From NCBI GenBank assembly GCA_963555705.1, contig OY743190.1, positions 13,801,501 through 13,865,500 on the forward strand: a DNA stretch of 64,000 nt, read 5' to 3'. Within the stretch, counting starts at the first letter, position 1. Each line of letters begins with the position of its first letter. The DNA is from Ligustrum vulgare (taxonomy: Eukaryota; Streptophyta; Magnoliopsida; Lamiales; Oleaceae). This document shows, piece by piece, positions 32,203 through 43,852 of this stretch. The notes beneath the pieces were generated by a model. The model was not told the DNA's origin and searched no databases. It saw only the letters and a list, made by a program, of their open reading frames with translations. Made by a program: the position numbers and the translations under genes.

Positions 32203-35200
32203 GACCTCCATTCTACAAACGAGGTGTTTTGGTGAGAATGTGCCGAGCTTAAGTGTTCACTTCGTTTCGATTTCACCTCTGCATTTCATATTGAGGGAAT
32301 TGACGTTTGAAAATTGCTGAAGTATTCACCTCGTTCATAATTCACCTCTGCATTTTATTTGGAATGAATTCAAGTTTGAAAATTGCATAAGTGTTCACCT
32401 CGTTTATAATTCACCTCTGCATTTTATTTGGAATGAATTAAAGTTTGAAAATTGCATAAGTGTTCACCTCGTTTATAATTCACATCTGCATTTTATTTGG
32501 AGTGAATTAAAGTTTGAAAATTGCATAAGTGTTCACCTCGTTTATAATTCACCTCTGCATTTCATATTGAGGGAATTGACGTTTGAAAATTGCTGAAGTA
32601 TTCACCTCGTTTATAATTCACCTCTGCATTTTATTTGGAGTGAATTAAAGTTTGATAAATTGCTAAAGTATTCACCTCGTTTATAATTCACCTCTGCATT
32701 TCATATTTGAGTGAATTAAAGTTTGAAAATTGCTGAAGTATTCACCTCGTTTATAATTCACCTCTGCATTTCATATTGGAGTAAATTAAAGTTTGAAAAT
32801 TGTTAAGTGTTCACTTCGTCTATAATTCATTTTGTTTGACTTTGAAACACTCAATGCTAAAATGAAATTCTTCTTTGTACTATTCAAAAGGAACAAGATT
32901 GGAAGTTACAAGACGACGTTGATCTGAAAATGTGTAACTATTCTTCAATATTGACAACTTTTTCTGGCAGGTTGGTTTGAGACTCAGTGAGTGGAGAGAG
33001 TAAGGATTCTTCGTCGACCTCGTCAGGCATCAGCTCTAAATACTTTTTGTAGACCAGTTCGAGTTTCTCTTTTAAGAAACTTATGTCCACCTCAGGTCAT
33101 TTTTCTTCCAGCTCCTCTACTATCTCTTTGAACGTGAGATAGTAGGTCTCGTCCACATCGTGTTCATATTTCACAGAATCTTTAAACTTTTTCACGGCCT
33201 CCTTGTAGGAACCTTGGACAGCAGCCTCAAGCTCATTTTTCTCCTTCTTCAAGTTGGCCTCAATATTATTGACCTCGTCCAATTCCTTTAAGAGTTTTTC
33301 TTTTGCGACCTGCATTTGGGCCACGTTGTCCTCCAGAGAGGCCACCTCCTCCCGTAGGGGGAGCACTTCATCCTTAAACTTGGATAGCTCAAGGTTGGTC
33401 TCTTTAAGCTTGGCCATCTCTTCTAGAGCCTCTTTCAATTTGGCCTCTGCCTCATGTCTGGCCTTCACCTCTGCCTCAAACATGTTCCTGGCGTCCTCGG
33501 CAAGCTTCTTGAACTTTCTAGTGTCGGAGGCCGCCTCGCTTAATCTGGACTGTGCCCGGCAAAAACAATTCAGAGCTTGACCGACGTGTGCAGTACCGGT
33601 CGCCAGAAGGTCATCCAAAGGCATATCTTCACTGAACTTCTCTTGACGAGGTGTCCATGTCGGAACATCCATGGCCACCTTAGTCAGCAGGGGGACCTTC
33701 ATTAAGCCCATAGGTGTTAGGTTGGCCGCAGACACAAACTCCCTATAAATTTTGGGGCGAGACCCTTTTAAAGAGTTAGCCAGCTCAGCTCTTACGGGAT
33801 GCACTCCCAGATACGAACCCCCATGCAGAGCTGATTGGGAAGACCCAGCTTGATCCCTCGAAATTTGAGGCGGTGGGAATGGAACGTCAGATTTCTCCTT
33901 GACAACCTCAGCTCGTCTGGATTTCTTTTGGAGGGGTGGGTCAATCGGATGCTCTTTAGGAGGTGGTGAGGTTCTTGCGGACTGTTTATTGGCTGCTCTC
34001 TTGCGAGCCTCAGCTTTGGCGTTTGCAAGTTTCTTCGCCTTCATTGATTCCATCCTCTTTTTACTTTTACGGGCTGATATGAAAAGAAATGCAGAAATAA
34101 GTGTTATTGGAAGTTACAAAAAAAAAATAATAATACAAGGCGTTGAAAAGTTTTTATGCAATGATCTGACACTTACATTTCGATTTTATCCTATGTTATG
34201 ATGAAAACTTACTGTTATTATGATTTTACTACATAAGAATTCTTACCACCTAAGTTCGGTAAAATTCTTATGTTTATGAGGATTTCAATCCTATCTTATG
34301 TTATGCTTTCAAAAGAAATTATGCTTGGCATAATTAAAATGTTTTATAAGTATATGGTTTTCAAAGAACTGTTTTCAAAGAGATGTTTTCAAAGAGCATA
34401 TGATTTGCAAAATATGTCCCGTGCTGTAATGCACAATATGAGTTTTATCAAGAACAGTTTTATAAAGAAGCTCTATCAATGCCCGTTTTATAAAGAGCCG
34501 GGATTTATGTGTTTAATCATCTTATAAATTAAATTAATTTGCGATGAGTCTACTGAGTATTTCCCCCATGAAATACTCACCCTACTTTTAACAGTTTTGC
34601 AGATTTCGGAGACGGTGGCGAGCGATGAATGATGGTGGCAATAATCGTTGAACGGTTGAAAGTTTGACGTTAATGATTTCCGTATTTTCCAAACAATCGA
34701 ATAATTTAGAGAAGTTCATTTATTTGAGAAATTATGATATTGGCAATTTCTTTACAATATTAATGGTTCGATTTACTATTTCAAATGGTTTCATAAATGT
34801 TTTCAATTTTAGCGGCCATTACAGTTTATTTAATGTTGCCAAAAATGAATTTCAATTATTTCTTCCGCAAAAATATTATTCGAAAAATTTAGACAGAAAA
34901 TGACGTAGTGAATCGGGTATACGGAACTCGGGGCGCTACAAGTTGGTATCAGAGCTAGTCTGCGTTTCTGTAGACTGGAAAAATTTTCAAAAAGAATTTT
35001 CAAGAAATATTTTCCATTATAAAATTTTATTGATGAAGATTGCCACTGCCATCATTCGTTCCACCAACTCCGAGGTAAAGAAGTTTATGATGTTTAAAGT
35101 TATTTCAGTATTTCGAATACTCATTTTATTGATTTATGAGAAAGAATGAAGAGTATTTCGGATACTTATGATTTATGAGAAATAAGAATGTATTTCTTTC

Positions 35201-35606
35201 GAAAATAATGATGTTGTTATGCTTTGTCATAACTTATATGTTTTAATGTATGATTATGAAATTTTTTTTTAAGAAATAAAACGAGTGTTGAGCATAATGG
35301 GAATAATATGATTTTATTGAGAATTAAGTAATGGATATTATGTTGAGTAAGTGAATTATTTCCTCTATTTTGAAGAGAAATTTATTATGAAGTTTGGCCT
35401 TGTGAATAAATTTTGGGAACATGATTTATGGCATATATTTATAAGTATGAGTTATCTTTTGAGCCATTAAGGTATCGAAGGAAGTGATATTGTGATATTG
35501 AAAAATATGATTTGAAATTTCTATGTTGAGGAATTATGAATTGAATTATGGGATATTTTGATGATAATGAAGTGTTGGAATCGTTTTCAATATTTTTAGA
35601 TCGTTG
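32203..35606. repeat. Large tandem block, copy 3 (first 3,404 bp only)
   Basis: Third copy, ending abruptly at TTTAGATCGTTG (35606). Beyond this point Tat antisense-gene sequence begins. It therefore lacks the hairpins, LOG, the cysteine-rich gene and the 3' LTR. It includes an LTR fragment (34177-34940) and a primer site (34944-34955). Confidence 0.95.
32938..34073 (-). pseudogene. Antisense Tat gene: coiled-coil exon (copy 3)
   Basis: Same as the exon at 14172-15307, with the TGA at 33097-33099. Confidence 0.75.
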
Positions 35607-36532
35607 GTCAGTCAGATGGATAATCCTCTCGATGACTTTTTGGTCCAAATCTGCCTCTCTCACCTCTGCAAAAAACGAGATGATTAATATTAGAACAACT
35701 TAGCTCGAAAATATCCCAAATATAAAGACTTACTGAATTTATCCCTATAGAGAACGGGAATGGTTGAACTGATTCAATCACTTCGATAGGGGCTCATCCA
35801 ATTTCCCCCAACGAAGAACCATTTATCTTTCCAAGAGCGAACTGATTCAGGCAAATCAATCAGCAATCTTCGTCCCCCGAAAACTGACCTCTGCATCGCA
35901 TAGAACCACCCCATTTTTTTGCCATCAGCTCGAAACTGATATGCATAATTGAATTCATCCACTGAGGGATCATTGTATCTCAAACGGTTGTAAAGGGATA
36001 TGAACCCAAGGATGTACCTCTAACCATTAGGGTGAATTTGGGTGGGGGCTACACCCCAAGATCGGAGAAAGTCAGTTATGATGAACGGAAGCGGAAATCT
36101 GAGACCTGCCTCTAGGATTTGGTAATTAGTAGCTACACAACCTTTGGGTGGTTGGTCAGCTCGTTCGTAACTTTCGGGAAGGAAAAAATGTACGTATCCT
36201 GGGATTCTATATTTGTTTTTCCAAATTTGTAGTTCGTTTTCAGTGGCTTCAGATCGGAAATGCTTGCAAGCGAAATCCGAACTGTAACTAGTACAAGGGT
36301 CAGGTCGCTGGAATGTGGCGGTAGAAGGGTATCGAAATGAACTGGCCAAGAGAGAACGGGATTCTGGCACTATTGCTAAAGGTATGGGCTGCGGGATTTC
36401 ATCATCACCCTCCTCGCCTTGAAAAAGGCACTGTGTTTCCTTACTCTCCTCCCAGGACACAGACAATTTGGCCTCATGACCCCTATTTTCCGACCTCACC
36501 CCACTTTCCTCAAAACTAATACTATCGCTCAT
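35607..36532 (-). pseudogene. Antisense Tat gene: N-terminal exons
   Basis: Starts at the ATG at 36532 and reads through one in-frame TAG (36020-36022, where a Trp codon is expected) to about 35774. The protein contains YQILEAGLRFPLPFIITDF, GFISLYNRLRYND and GGRRLLIDLPESVRSWKDKW, wording typical of the plant 'putative gypsy type transposon' domain (Pfam PF04195) in antisense genes of Tat elements. A further exon begins after an AG acceptor near 35675 (VREADLDQKVIERIIH) and is cut at 35607 by the end of the tandem block. Its coiled-coil last exon is at 14172-15307 and in two more copies. Confidence 0.78.
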
Positions 36533-36980
36533 CCTTATAGAGTGATTACAACGAGCTGGACAGTTAGAAAAAGGGGGGGGGAAGAAATTTCAAAACAAGA
36601 GGAAACAGAGAAAAAACGTCAAAGCACCCTCTCTTGACGAAAGAAATAGCAGATCTGATATGATAACGAGGTGAAATCAAGGTCGTGTAAATAGACGATC
36701 TGATATTGACAGAGAGAATTTCGAAGGATCAATATGTTTCTTACGAGAAGAATGCCCCTATTTATAAGGAAAGAAGAGAGAGAGATAATTAATTAGTCAT
36801 AATGACAAGACGCGTTGAAATTATGGAGGCGGCGACACTTGATCCGAGAACTGACACACCAGTCAGACAACGACACCTGGCAATTGGGAATCAATAAAAA
36901 TTAAAGGCAACGTCAATTAGAAGGCTGTAAGACAACTGGGATTTCGAGATCCGCCCACAAAATCTTTGTTGGACCGATCT
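36533..36980. other. Upstream region of the antisense gene
   Basis: Between the antisense ATG and the polypurine tract; probably its 5' leader and promoter (TATAAATAGG-type motif on the minus strand near 36765). No other gene seen. Confidence 0.5.
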
Positions 36981-36992
36981 CGAGGGGACATT
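36981..36992 (+). promoter_or_regulatory. Polypurine tract of the Tat element
   Basis: CGAGGGGACATT directly before the 3' LTR start TGTTGTTT. Confidence 0.8.
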
Positions 36993-37771
36993 TGTTGTTT
37001 ATCGTGCTGACGTGGATTAAATATGTCGACCTCAACTTAAAATGGCAGCTGGTTTATTAAGATCGAGGTGATTTTATGACGAGGTGATTTGATGCCGAGG
37101 CGAGTTTGTGACCGACCTCAACTTGGAGGGAGAGGTGATTTCCCAAAACCGAGGTGACAAGTTGCCGAGGTGATTTTCACCCGACCTCCACTTAAAGAGA
37201 GAGGTTATTTGCCATGAACGAGGTGACTTGATCCCGAGGTGATGTTGACCGAGGTGAATTCCGAGCGTGGTGAGACTGGCGGCGCTGCTGAAACATCAAA
37301 TCAGCTGTATTTATGTGTCAGTAATTATGATTGTTTGTGAAATGTCAGTATAATCATCTGTGACATGTTGTCAGCAATTTCAGTAGTCATTGTCAGTCAC
37401 ATGCTGCAGACGTGATATGTTGTAATGATTATGTTTAACTTCCCCAACTACTATAAATAGAGGGGGTAAATGCTCATTAATGGGCATGTGATATAAAAAA
37501 AACATCTCCAAACTCTTGCTATTTGATTTCGTTGATTCGACCTGGCTATCAGATCGGTATCGAACTGGACGTGAATTTGTGTAACTTTGATCTCAGTTCG
37601 CTTTCGATCTGTTACCTTTCCTATTTCTTATAATATCTCGAACTTTATTACAACGACGATCATTTAATTAAAGAGCTGCATACTTAGAAAAATTAATCAA
37701 AGACATACAATCCATCTATCAATTCAAAAGTTCATACCACTTTTATTTGTTGACAAAAAGAGACGTCAACA
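36993..37771 (+). repeat. 3' LTR of the Tat element (779 bp)
   Basis: Same length as the 5' LTR and differing at one visible base. Followed by the target duplication TACCC. Confidence 0.95.
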
Positions 37772-37776
37772 TACCC

Positions 37777-39535
37777 CAACACTCTTTTTTTCTCTCGCCT
37801 CTCATTTTTCTGGAGTCGTGGCTCCAACCCTCTTTTCCTCTCCTTTTTTTGAGGTCGTGGCCTCAACTCTTTTTTTTTTCAAGTTTCCTTACCTTTTGTT
37901 CTTCATCATTTTTCAATTTAACTTGATCTGCATAAACTTGTGATGGTGTCAATGGTGTAAGTGTAATTTTTCTCCCATCCTTGGTAAAACTATATCTATT
38001 TTTATACCCGTCATGTGTCACCTTCCTATTATATTGCCAAGGCCTACCCAACAAAATGTGCCCAGCTTGCATAGGAACCACATCACACATAACTTCATCC
38101 ATATAGCTACCAATCGAAAAATTCACTAATACCCTCCTATTCACCTTAATCTCACCACTATCATTTAACCACTGAAGTCTGTAAGGTGATGGATGCTTCA
38201 ACAATGGTAATCCTAACTTCTAAATTAGTGTGGTGCTAGCAACATTTGTGTTGTCACCGTCAATAATCATACTACATACCTTGTCTTGGATTCGACACCG
38301 TGTATGAAATATGTTCTCCCTCTGTTGCTCCACGTCATCCACGTTGATTTTAGCACTAAGGGCTCGCCTCGCTACTAATAATGGTCCATGCTCCCCGGAT
38401 AACAATTCCTCATTATCACTAGCTTCCTCCAAAGCGGGCATGTCGTTGTAGTCTTCCTCATCGCTACCACTTTCCCAAGTCCCCTCTGCTCGCAAGGTAA
38501 TAACACGCCTATTAGGGCATTGGGAAGCCACATGTCATCTTCCCAAGCATTTGAAGCATTGGATATCTCTACTCCTAGATGGTTGAGACTCCCCTTTGGG
38601 TGGAAATTTGTTAACGAACTCCTCATTTCCCTTGGGTATCTCAATCTTCCCCTTCGAAACAGCCCCAACTCCTTTATTTTCCCACCTCGGCTTCCAAGAC
38701 GGATTAGAACCCGAAGGACCTTAGCTGTCCATTTTCTCTTCAATTGCTTCTCCACTTTCATGGCCATATGTAGCATATCTTCTAACTCCACATAGTGTTG
38801 CAATTCGACCACATTTGCTATTTATTTATTCATCACATTCAAGAAACGAGCCATAGTGGCCTCCTCATCCTCCTCCACATTGGCTCTAAGCATTAACATC
38901 TCCATCTCCTTATGATAATCCTCAACACTCTTAGAACCTTGGTAAAGTCTCTGCAGTTTTTGATGAAGTTCCCTATGGTAATGACTAGGGACAAACCTCT
39001 TTCTCATGACAGCCTTTAATTCACCCCATGTACTAATAGGTCTCTCATGATTTCGCCTCCTAGAAGTTGCTAATTGATCCCACCAAGTAAGTGCATAATC
39101 GGTGAATTCAAGAACAGCAACTTTAACCTTTTTCTCCTCCGTATAGCTGTAGCAATCGAATATCAACTCAATCCTTTTCTCCCTTTCTAAGTATTGTTCC
39201 GGATCACTCCGACCCTTAAAGGAAGGAATAGTTGTTTTGATATTACTCATGCCACGATCCTGTCGATCCCCAACAAACTCTCTATCTCGTCGTTCATGCC
39301 TAACCTCTCTATCCATAAGTGCCCCATCATCATACCCATCAAATTCATCTTCTTCCTCCATCTCTATCCTATGGCCTCGCCCCACTTGTCTCCGCACATT
39401 GGGCGCTTCCCTAGGCCATTCTAACCTTTCAATCCTGCTCGACATATCTCCAAGCATTTTCTCAAAGAGTTGTGTCAACTCTTCCACCATGTTGACTTGA
39501 TTGTCGTTCTTTGCTATAGTAGAATTTTCTAACAT
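37777..39535 (-). pseudogene. gypsy gag and protease remnant (older element)
   Basis: Gag starts at the ATG at 39535 (MLENSTIAKN). It includes the retrotransposon gag core (TIPSFKGRSDPEQYLE, LEFTDYALTWWDQL, GELKAVMRKRFVPSHYHREL, LQRLYQGSKSVEDYHKEM) and stops at 38822. The remainder continues as VELQHYVELEDMLHMAMKVE (38812 on) with further frame changes. The protease region spans 38531-37863, with MIIDGDNTN in the active-site position (an aberrant form) and ILLGRPWQYNRKVTHDG near its end. The rest of pol lies on the far side of the nested Tat element, at 9436. Confidence 0.9.
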
Positions 39536-39998
39536 CCTAAAACTAAGTAATATATGCCTCACGTGTATTTTGCTCGTGTATCACTCAATTTTTTGGCTTT
39601 TACCCTCTGTTGATCTCACCTCTCTGCATTTTCCACTCAATGGCTTTCACCTCAATTGTTTCAAAGAACGAATCCGAACTTAAACAAGTTGAAGCCCGAA
39701 TGGTTCAAATCAAGTATGAGTGAGAATTTATGAATTTGTTGGAAAACTCGAAGAAGACCTTGAGAGAATGGAATTCGACTCTATAAAGGACTTGATATTT
39801 TTATGGGAACTAAGATTGATTCAAGAAGATAATTCTTGAAATCAAATAATAACTCTTTTCTTGGACTTGATGAAATTTTCGTTGTGTTTTTTTTTTTTTT
39901 TTGATTAAAGACTCAAGAACTGGAAGAATACGAAGAACAAGATTTAAAAAAACTCAAGAAAACAAAACAAAGACATAACCTTGATTTTTGGAGCCTAA

Positions 39999-40010
39999 GC
40001 TCTGATACCA
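39999..40010 (-). promoter_or_regulatory. Primer binding site (initiator tRNA-Met) of the older gypsy element
   Basis: TGGTATCAGAGC on the minus strand, two bases after the end of the 5' LTR. Confidence 0.93.
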
Positions 40011-40012
40011 AA

Positions 40013-40892
40013 TGATGCAAACCACGTAGCAATTGTAGCTACGCAACCTACAAAATATTGAAATCGACCCAAGAACGCCAAAGAACCACGATTTACGGAT
40101 CCAATTAAAATTAATTGAACCGAGCAACCAATACAATCACAAGGATATATTGACCTCTTGATCACAAGTAATATTAACTCTCACCGAGATTTGAACAAAC
40201 AAGAATAACTCGCAAGTTCGGATTTTATTCAATGAAGAATAAGGTTTTGAAAGCAAAATAACCTCTCAATAATAATATCAAAGTTGTGTGTATAATAATG
40301 AAAATTACATCCCTATAAATAGGGTCAAAATCTGATTAAAAAGTTTTAATTATACTAGGAAAGAAATATCTAAAAATAAGGAAATAAATTAAAAATCCTA
40401 AAATTATGGATATTGACTTTTACGGTCGTGACTCCTTCCTTTACGGCCGTAAGAAGCTTTCTGTTTCACCGTTACGGCCGTGAGACTTTATTTACGGCCG
40501 TAAGTCATATTTCTGAAAATCTTAATTTTACTCGAGGCTGCTTTACGACCGTAACAATATGTATTACGGTCGTAAGTCCAACTTCTTTCAAATTCTCAAT
40601 TTTCAACAGTGGGCTCTTCACGGCCGTAAGAATTATGGGTTACGGTCGTGAATTTTGAAACTTTACAATTCCTTCGACGGCTTGAATGAGGTTGATCCAC
40701 TCTTCGTTTTGGCTCGGTCCCAATATGGAACTTGCTTCTTTTGATGACACGAACATTGTTTTGGCCATTGTTTCTTGTACTAGCTCGTCCATTGCTTCGT
40801 TGGCCCTCTTTGTTTGCAATCGAGTCATCGGTCCTCCTTTGATTATCAACGGATCTTTGTGCGGGCTTGTGTTCGTGGTCTGGATCACATCA
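40013..40892 (-). repeat. 5' LTR of the older gypsy element (880 bp)
   Basis: Pairs with 5092-5952 and has the same ends. It includes an extra ACGGCCGT-containing segment of about 19 bp relative to the partner. Confidence 0.93.
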
Positions 40893-41461
40893 CTTTGTGT
40901 TCTTTTATATTTAATATGAAATGTTTTGTCTCAAATCAAGGAATTGAAATTATTCTTTGATTTATTTGTGTTTTCTAGGTAAAATGAAGGGTTAAAAATT
41001 GGAGAGAGAAAATGTGAATGGTTAAAAAGTGATATGGAAAATTGTGTAAATTAAATTTTGGTAATCTTTCCAAATTAATACCCAGCCGAACACACCCTTA
41101 ACTTTTGTAACAGAATTGATGACGTGATAGAGAAAATGTATACGTAGCGTCACATCATCTTTAACCAACTAATCACGACACACCGAATTGCACCATAAGA
41201 AACTTTAAAAAAGATCTTCGATTAGTTTTTAGACTTCTAAAAAGTTCTCGATTGTTCACTAAACTTTAAAGTGGTTGAGTTTTAATCACTATACTTGTAA
41301 AAATGACACCACATACCTGAAAATTTATAAATATTTTCCAAATTATCAGTTGCATACAACAAAATAACAGTCGAATATATTTTTAGAAGTTTAGTGAACA
41401 ATTGAATACATTTTTAAAAGTTTTTTATTTAATAAGTTGGTGTGTCATGATTGGTCGGTTA
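40893..41461. other. Intergenic DNA between two LTR elements
   Basis: Contains the target-site copy CTTTG, dispersed-repeat copy 4 (about 40920-41075, GGTTAAAAATTGGAGAGAGA) and a decayed relative of the 'GATCACTAAACTTTAAAGTG' repeats near 4800. No gene. Confidence 0.55.
40920..41075 (-). repeat. Dispersed short repeat, copy 4
   Basis: Same block order as copy 1 (TTTATTTGTGTTTTCTAGG, GGTTAAAAATTGGAGAGAGA, GGTTAAAAAGTGATATGG). Confidence 0.6.
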
Positions 41462-41744
41462 TGTAGCAACCAAGAATTTTTACGCGATTAATAATTATTT
41501 TAATAGAAAATCGTGTCGCTACTATTTCACCCATTTTTATTAAGTTAACGCAGCGACGTATTCGTATAGCCAAGTCAAGAAATAATCGAGATCGTTCGAT
41601 TTTAAATTAAATTCCGAATTTCTAAAAATATCTCCATTTTCTTGATTTAAAGTATATTAAGTCCAAATACTTAATTCAATGTTATCCCAATATTTATTTA
41701 TACAAAAATTACTTTTATTATTTAAATTAAGAAAATATATGCAA

Positions 41745-42245
41745 GCATGAGAGGTTCCATTATATGTAATCATGAAGAGCATAATATTTGTATAAAAAAT
41801 GGAAAAGTATATGAATGATTTATATACTACATTATATATAATCATGAAGAGCATAATATTTGTATAAATATAGAAAAGTATATGAATGATTGATAGACTC
41901 CATTATATATAATCATGAAGAGCATAATATTTGTATAAATATGGAAAAGTATATGAATGATTTATATACTCCATTATATATAATCATGAAGAGCATAATA
42001 TTTGTATAAATATGGAAAAGTATATGAATGATTGATAAGACTCCATTATATGTAATCATGAAGAGCATAATATTTGTATAAAAAATGGAAAAGTATATGA
42101 ATGATTTATATACTCCATTATATATAATCATGAAGAGCATAATATTTGTATAAATATGGAAAAATATATGAATGATTGATAGACTCCATTATATATAATC
42201 ATGAAGAGCATATTATTTGTATAAATATGGAAAAGTATATGAATG
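41745..42245 (+). repeat. About 69-bp minisatellite, seven units
   Basis: CCATTATATATAATCATGAA, GAGCATAATATTTGTATAAA and GTATATGAATGATTGATAGA recur seven times. The same array is at about 48447-48947 in the partner LTR, with the same unit number. Confidence 0.95.
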
Positions 42246-42473
42246 GTGCTTTACTTTAAGAAAAGGATGTGTTAAAATTAATAGAATTGAATGATTATGT
42301 TTACAATATGCCAACTTTATACATCTATTTAAACTCATCTCTTTTACACACAACTCTACACATATACACTTATTTCCAACCTCTTGACAAAATCCACAAG
42401 TAAGAGAAATTCAAGGTGGTCAAGAAAGTTTTGGTCCATTTACTACTACACTTCATTTTAATCTTTTAAAAGG

Positions 42474-42914
42474 TAAGTATATCTTATGTTTTTATGAAAA
42501 TTAAGTATGTTGTTATGAAATGTAAGTATATCTTATGTTTTTATGAAAATTAAGTATGTTGTTATGAAATGTAAGTATATCTTATGTTTTTATGAAAATT
42601 AAGTATGTTGTTATGAAATGTAAGTATATCTTATGTTTTTATGAAAATTAAGTATGTTGTTATGAAATGTAAGTATATCTTATGTTTTTATGAAAATTAA
42701 GTATGTTGTTATGAAATGTAAGTATATCTTATGTTTTTATGAAAATTAAGTATGTTGTTATGAAATGTAAGTATATCTTATGTTTTTATGAAAATTAAGT
42801 ATGTTGTTATGAAATGTAAGTATATCTTATGTTTTTATGAAAATTAAGTATGTTGTTATGAAATGTAAGTATATCTTATGTTTTTATGAAAATTAAGTAT
42901 GTTGTTATGAAATG
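42474..42914 (+). repeat. 49-bp minisatellite, nine units (5' LTR)
   Basis: Unit TAAGTATATCTTATGTTTTT followed by ATGAAAATTAAGTATGTTGT and TATGAAATG; I see no difference between units. The 3' LTR has fourteen units (49176-49861). Confidence 0.97.
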
Positions 42915-43749
42915 TAAGTATATCTTATGTTTTTATGAAAAGTAAGTATGTTTTTATGAAAGGTAAATACACCTTATGTTTTTATGAAAAGTAAGTATGT
43001 TTTTATGACAAGTAAGTATATCTTATGTTTTTATGAAAAGTAAGTATGTTTTTATGAAAGGTAAATACACCTTATGTTTTTATGAAAAGTAAGTATGTTT
43101 TTATGACAAGTAAGTATATCTTATATTTTTATGAAAAGTAAGTATGTTTTTATGAAAGGTAAATACACCTTATGTTTTTATGAAAAGTAAGTATGTTTTT
43201 ATGACAAGTAAGTATATCTTATGTTTTTATGAAAATGTTTGGATCATTGCTATGAAATCAATCTCACAAGATTGTTATGAGTTCCATATGATATGTTTAT
43301 GATTATGCTAAGGGGACCGGAGTTTAGTAGCGCTACACATAAGAATTCTTGCCATTTAAGTTCGGTAAAATTCTTGTGTCTCCCTATGTTTATGAGTATT
43401 TCGATCCTATCCTATGTTATGATGAAAATGATCCATATGCTTTCAAAAGAAAATTTATGCTTGGTATACTTACTGGGATTTTATAAATCTCACTCCACGA
43501 TATTTACCATTTTCAGATAATTGAAGGTTCGAGGCGGTCAACATGGAAGTGGCAAAAGTGGTTAAGATTGATGAGATAATTATGTTGAACTTTATGTAAG
43601 AAAATTATGTTCTATTTTTATTCACAAATAAAATTATGGGATTCTAATTATTCTTTTGAATAATTTTACATTACTATTTAAGTCTCGATAATATGATATG
43701 AGTCACTTTTAGTGGCACTCGAATGGTCGAGAATTCGGGTCGTCACAGT

Positions 43750-43761
43750 TGGTATCAGAGC
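43750..43761 (+). promoter_or_regulatory. Primer binding site (initiator tRNA-Met), second LOG element
   Basis: TGGTATCAGAGC two bases after the LTR end. Confidence 0.94.
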
Positions 43762-43804
43762 CAAGAGTTTTAAAAACGATTCTGTAGATTTTTGAAATTT
43801 TATT

Positions 43805-43808
<4 letters not shown>

Positions 43809-43851
<43 letters not shown>
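43809..43851. repeat. Poly(A) run of about 43 bases, followed by inverted repeats
   Basis: A long A homopolymer just after the primer site. The next bases contain the palindrome TTCACGTGAA and further ACTATTCA/TGAACAGT inverted wording (43852-43920). The exact homopolymer length may be a sequencing estimate. Confidence 0.9.

Positions 43852-43852
<1 letters not shown>

Larger units (their letters stand above)
9437..37771 (+). mobile_element. Young Tat-lineage LTR retrotransposon lacking RT/integrase, with further nesting
   Basis: Two 779-bp LTRs (9437-10215 and 36993-37771) differ at only one base that I can see (T in AATTTCGAGC versus C). They are flanked by the target duplication TACCC (9432-9436 and 37772-37776). 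The interior has gag and an aspartic protease, then minisatellites and an antisense gene typical of Tat elements, but no reverse transcriptase, RNase H or integrase. It must have been mobilised in trans. Most of its 28 kb is the tandem block 13437-35606, which contains a second LTR element. Confidence 0.93.
5092..40892 (-). mobile_element. Older Ty3/gypsy LTR retrotransposon, decayed and split by a nested insertion
   Basis: LTRs at both ends start TGATG and end CATCA on the element strand, and are flanked by the 5-bp target duplication CTTTG (5087-5091 and 40893-40897). Reading on the minus strand the order is 5' LTR (40892-40013), tRNA-Met primer site, gag, protease, [nested Tat element 37771-9437], RT, RNase H, integrase, polypurine tract, 3' LTR (5952-5092). 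The LTRs differ by many substitutions and a 19-bp length difference, and the coding regions carry stops and frameshifts. It is therefore clearly older than the element nested in it. No chromodomain was recognised. Confidence 0.93.
41462..43747 (+). repeat. 5' LTR of the second LOG element (2,286 bp)
   Basis: Contains a 69-bp minisatellite (about 41745-42245), a 49-bp minisatellite with nine full units (42474-42914) and an about 98-bp compound repeat (42915-43235). Small ORFs here are repeat sequence. Confidence 0.95.

Noticed and set aside
41657..42140. Minus-strand frames with repeated MLFMIIYNGVYKSFIYFSI
   Set aside because: Translation of a 69-bp minisatellite (23 codons) in an LTR; the same occurs at 48359-48842.
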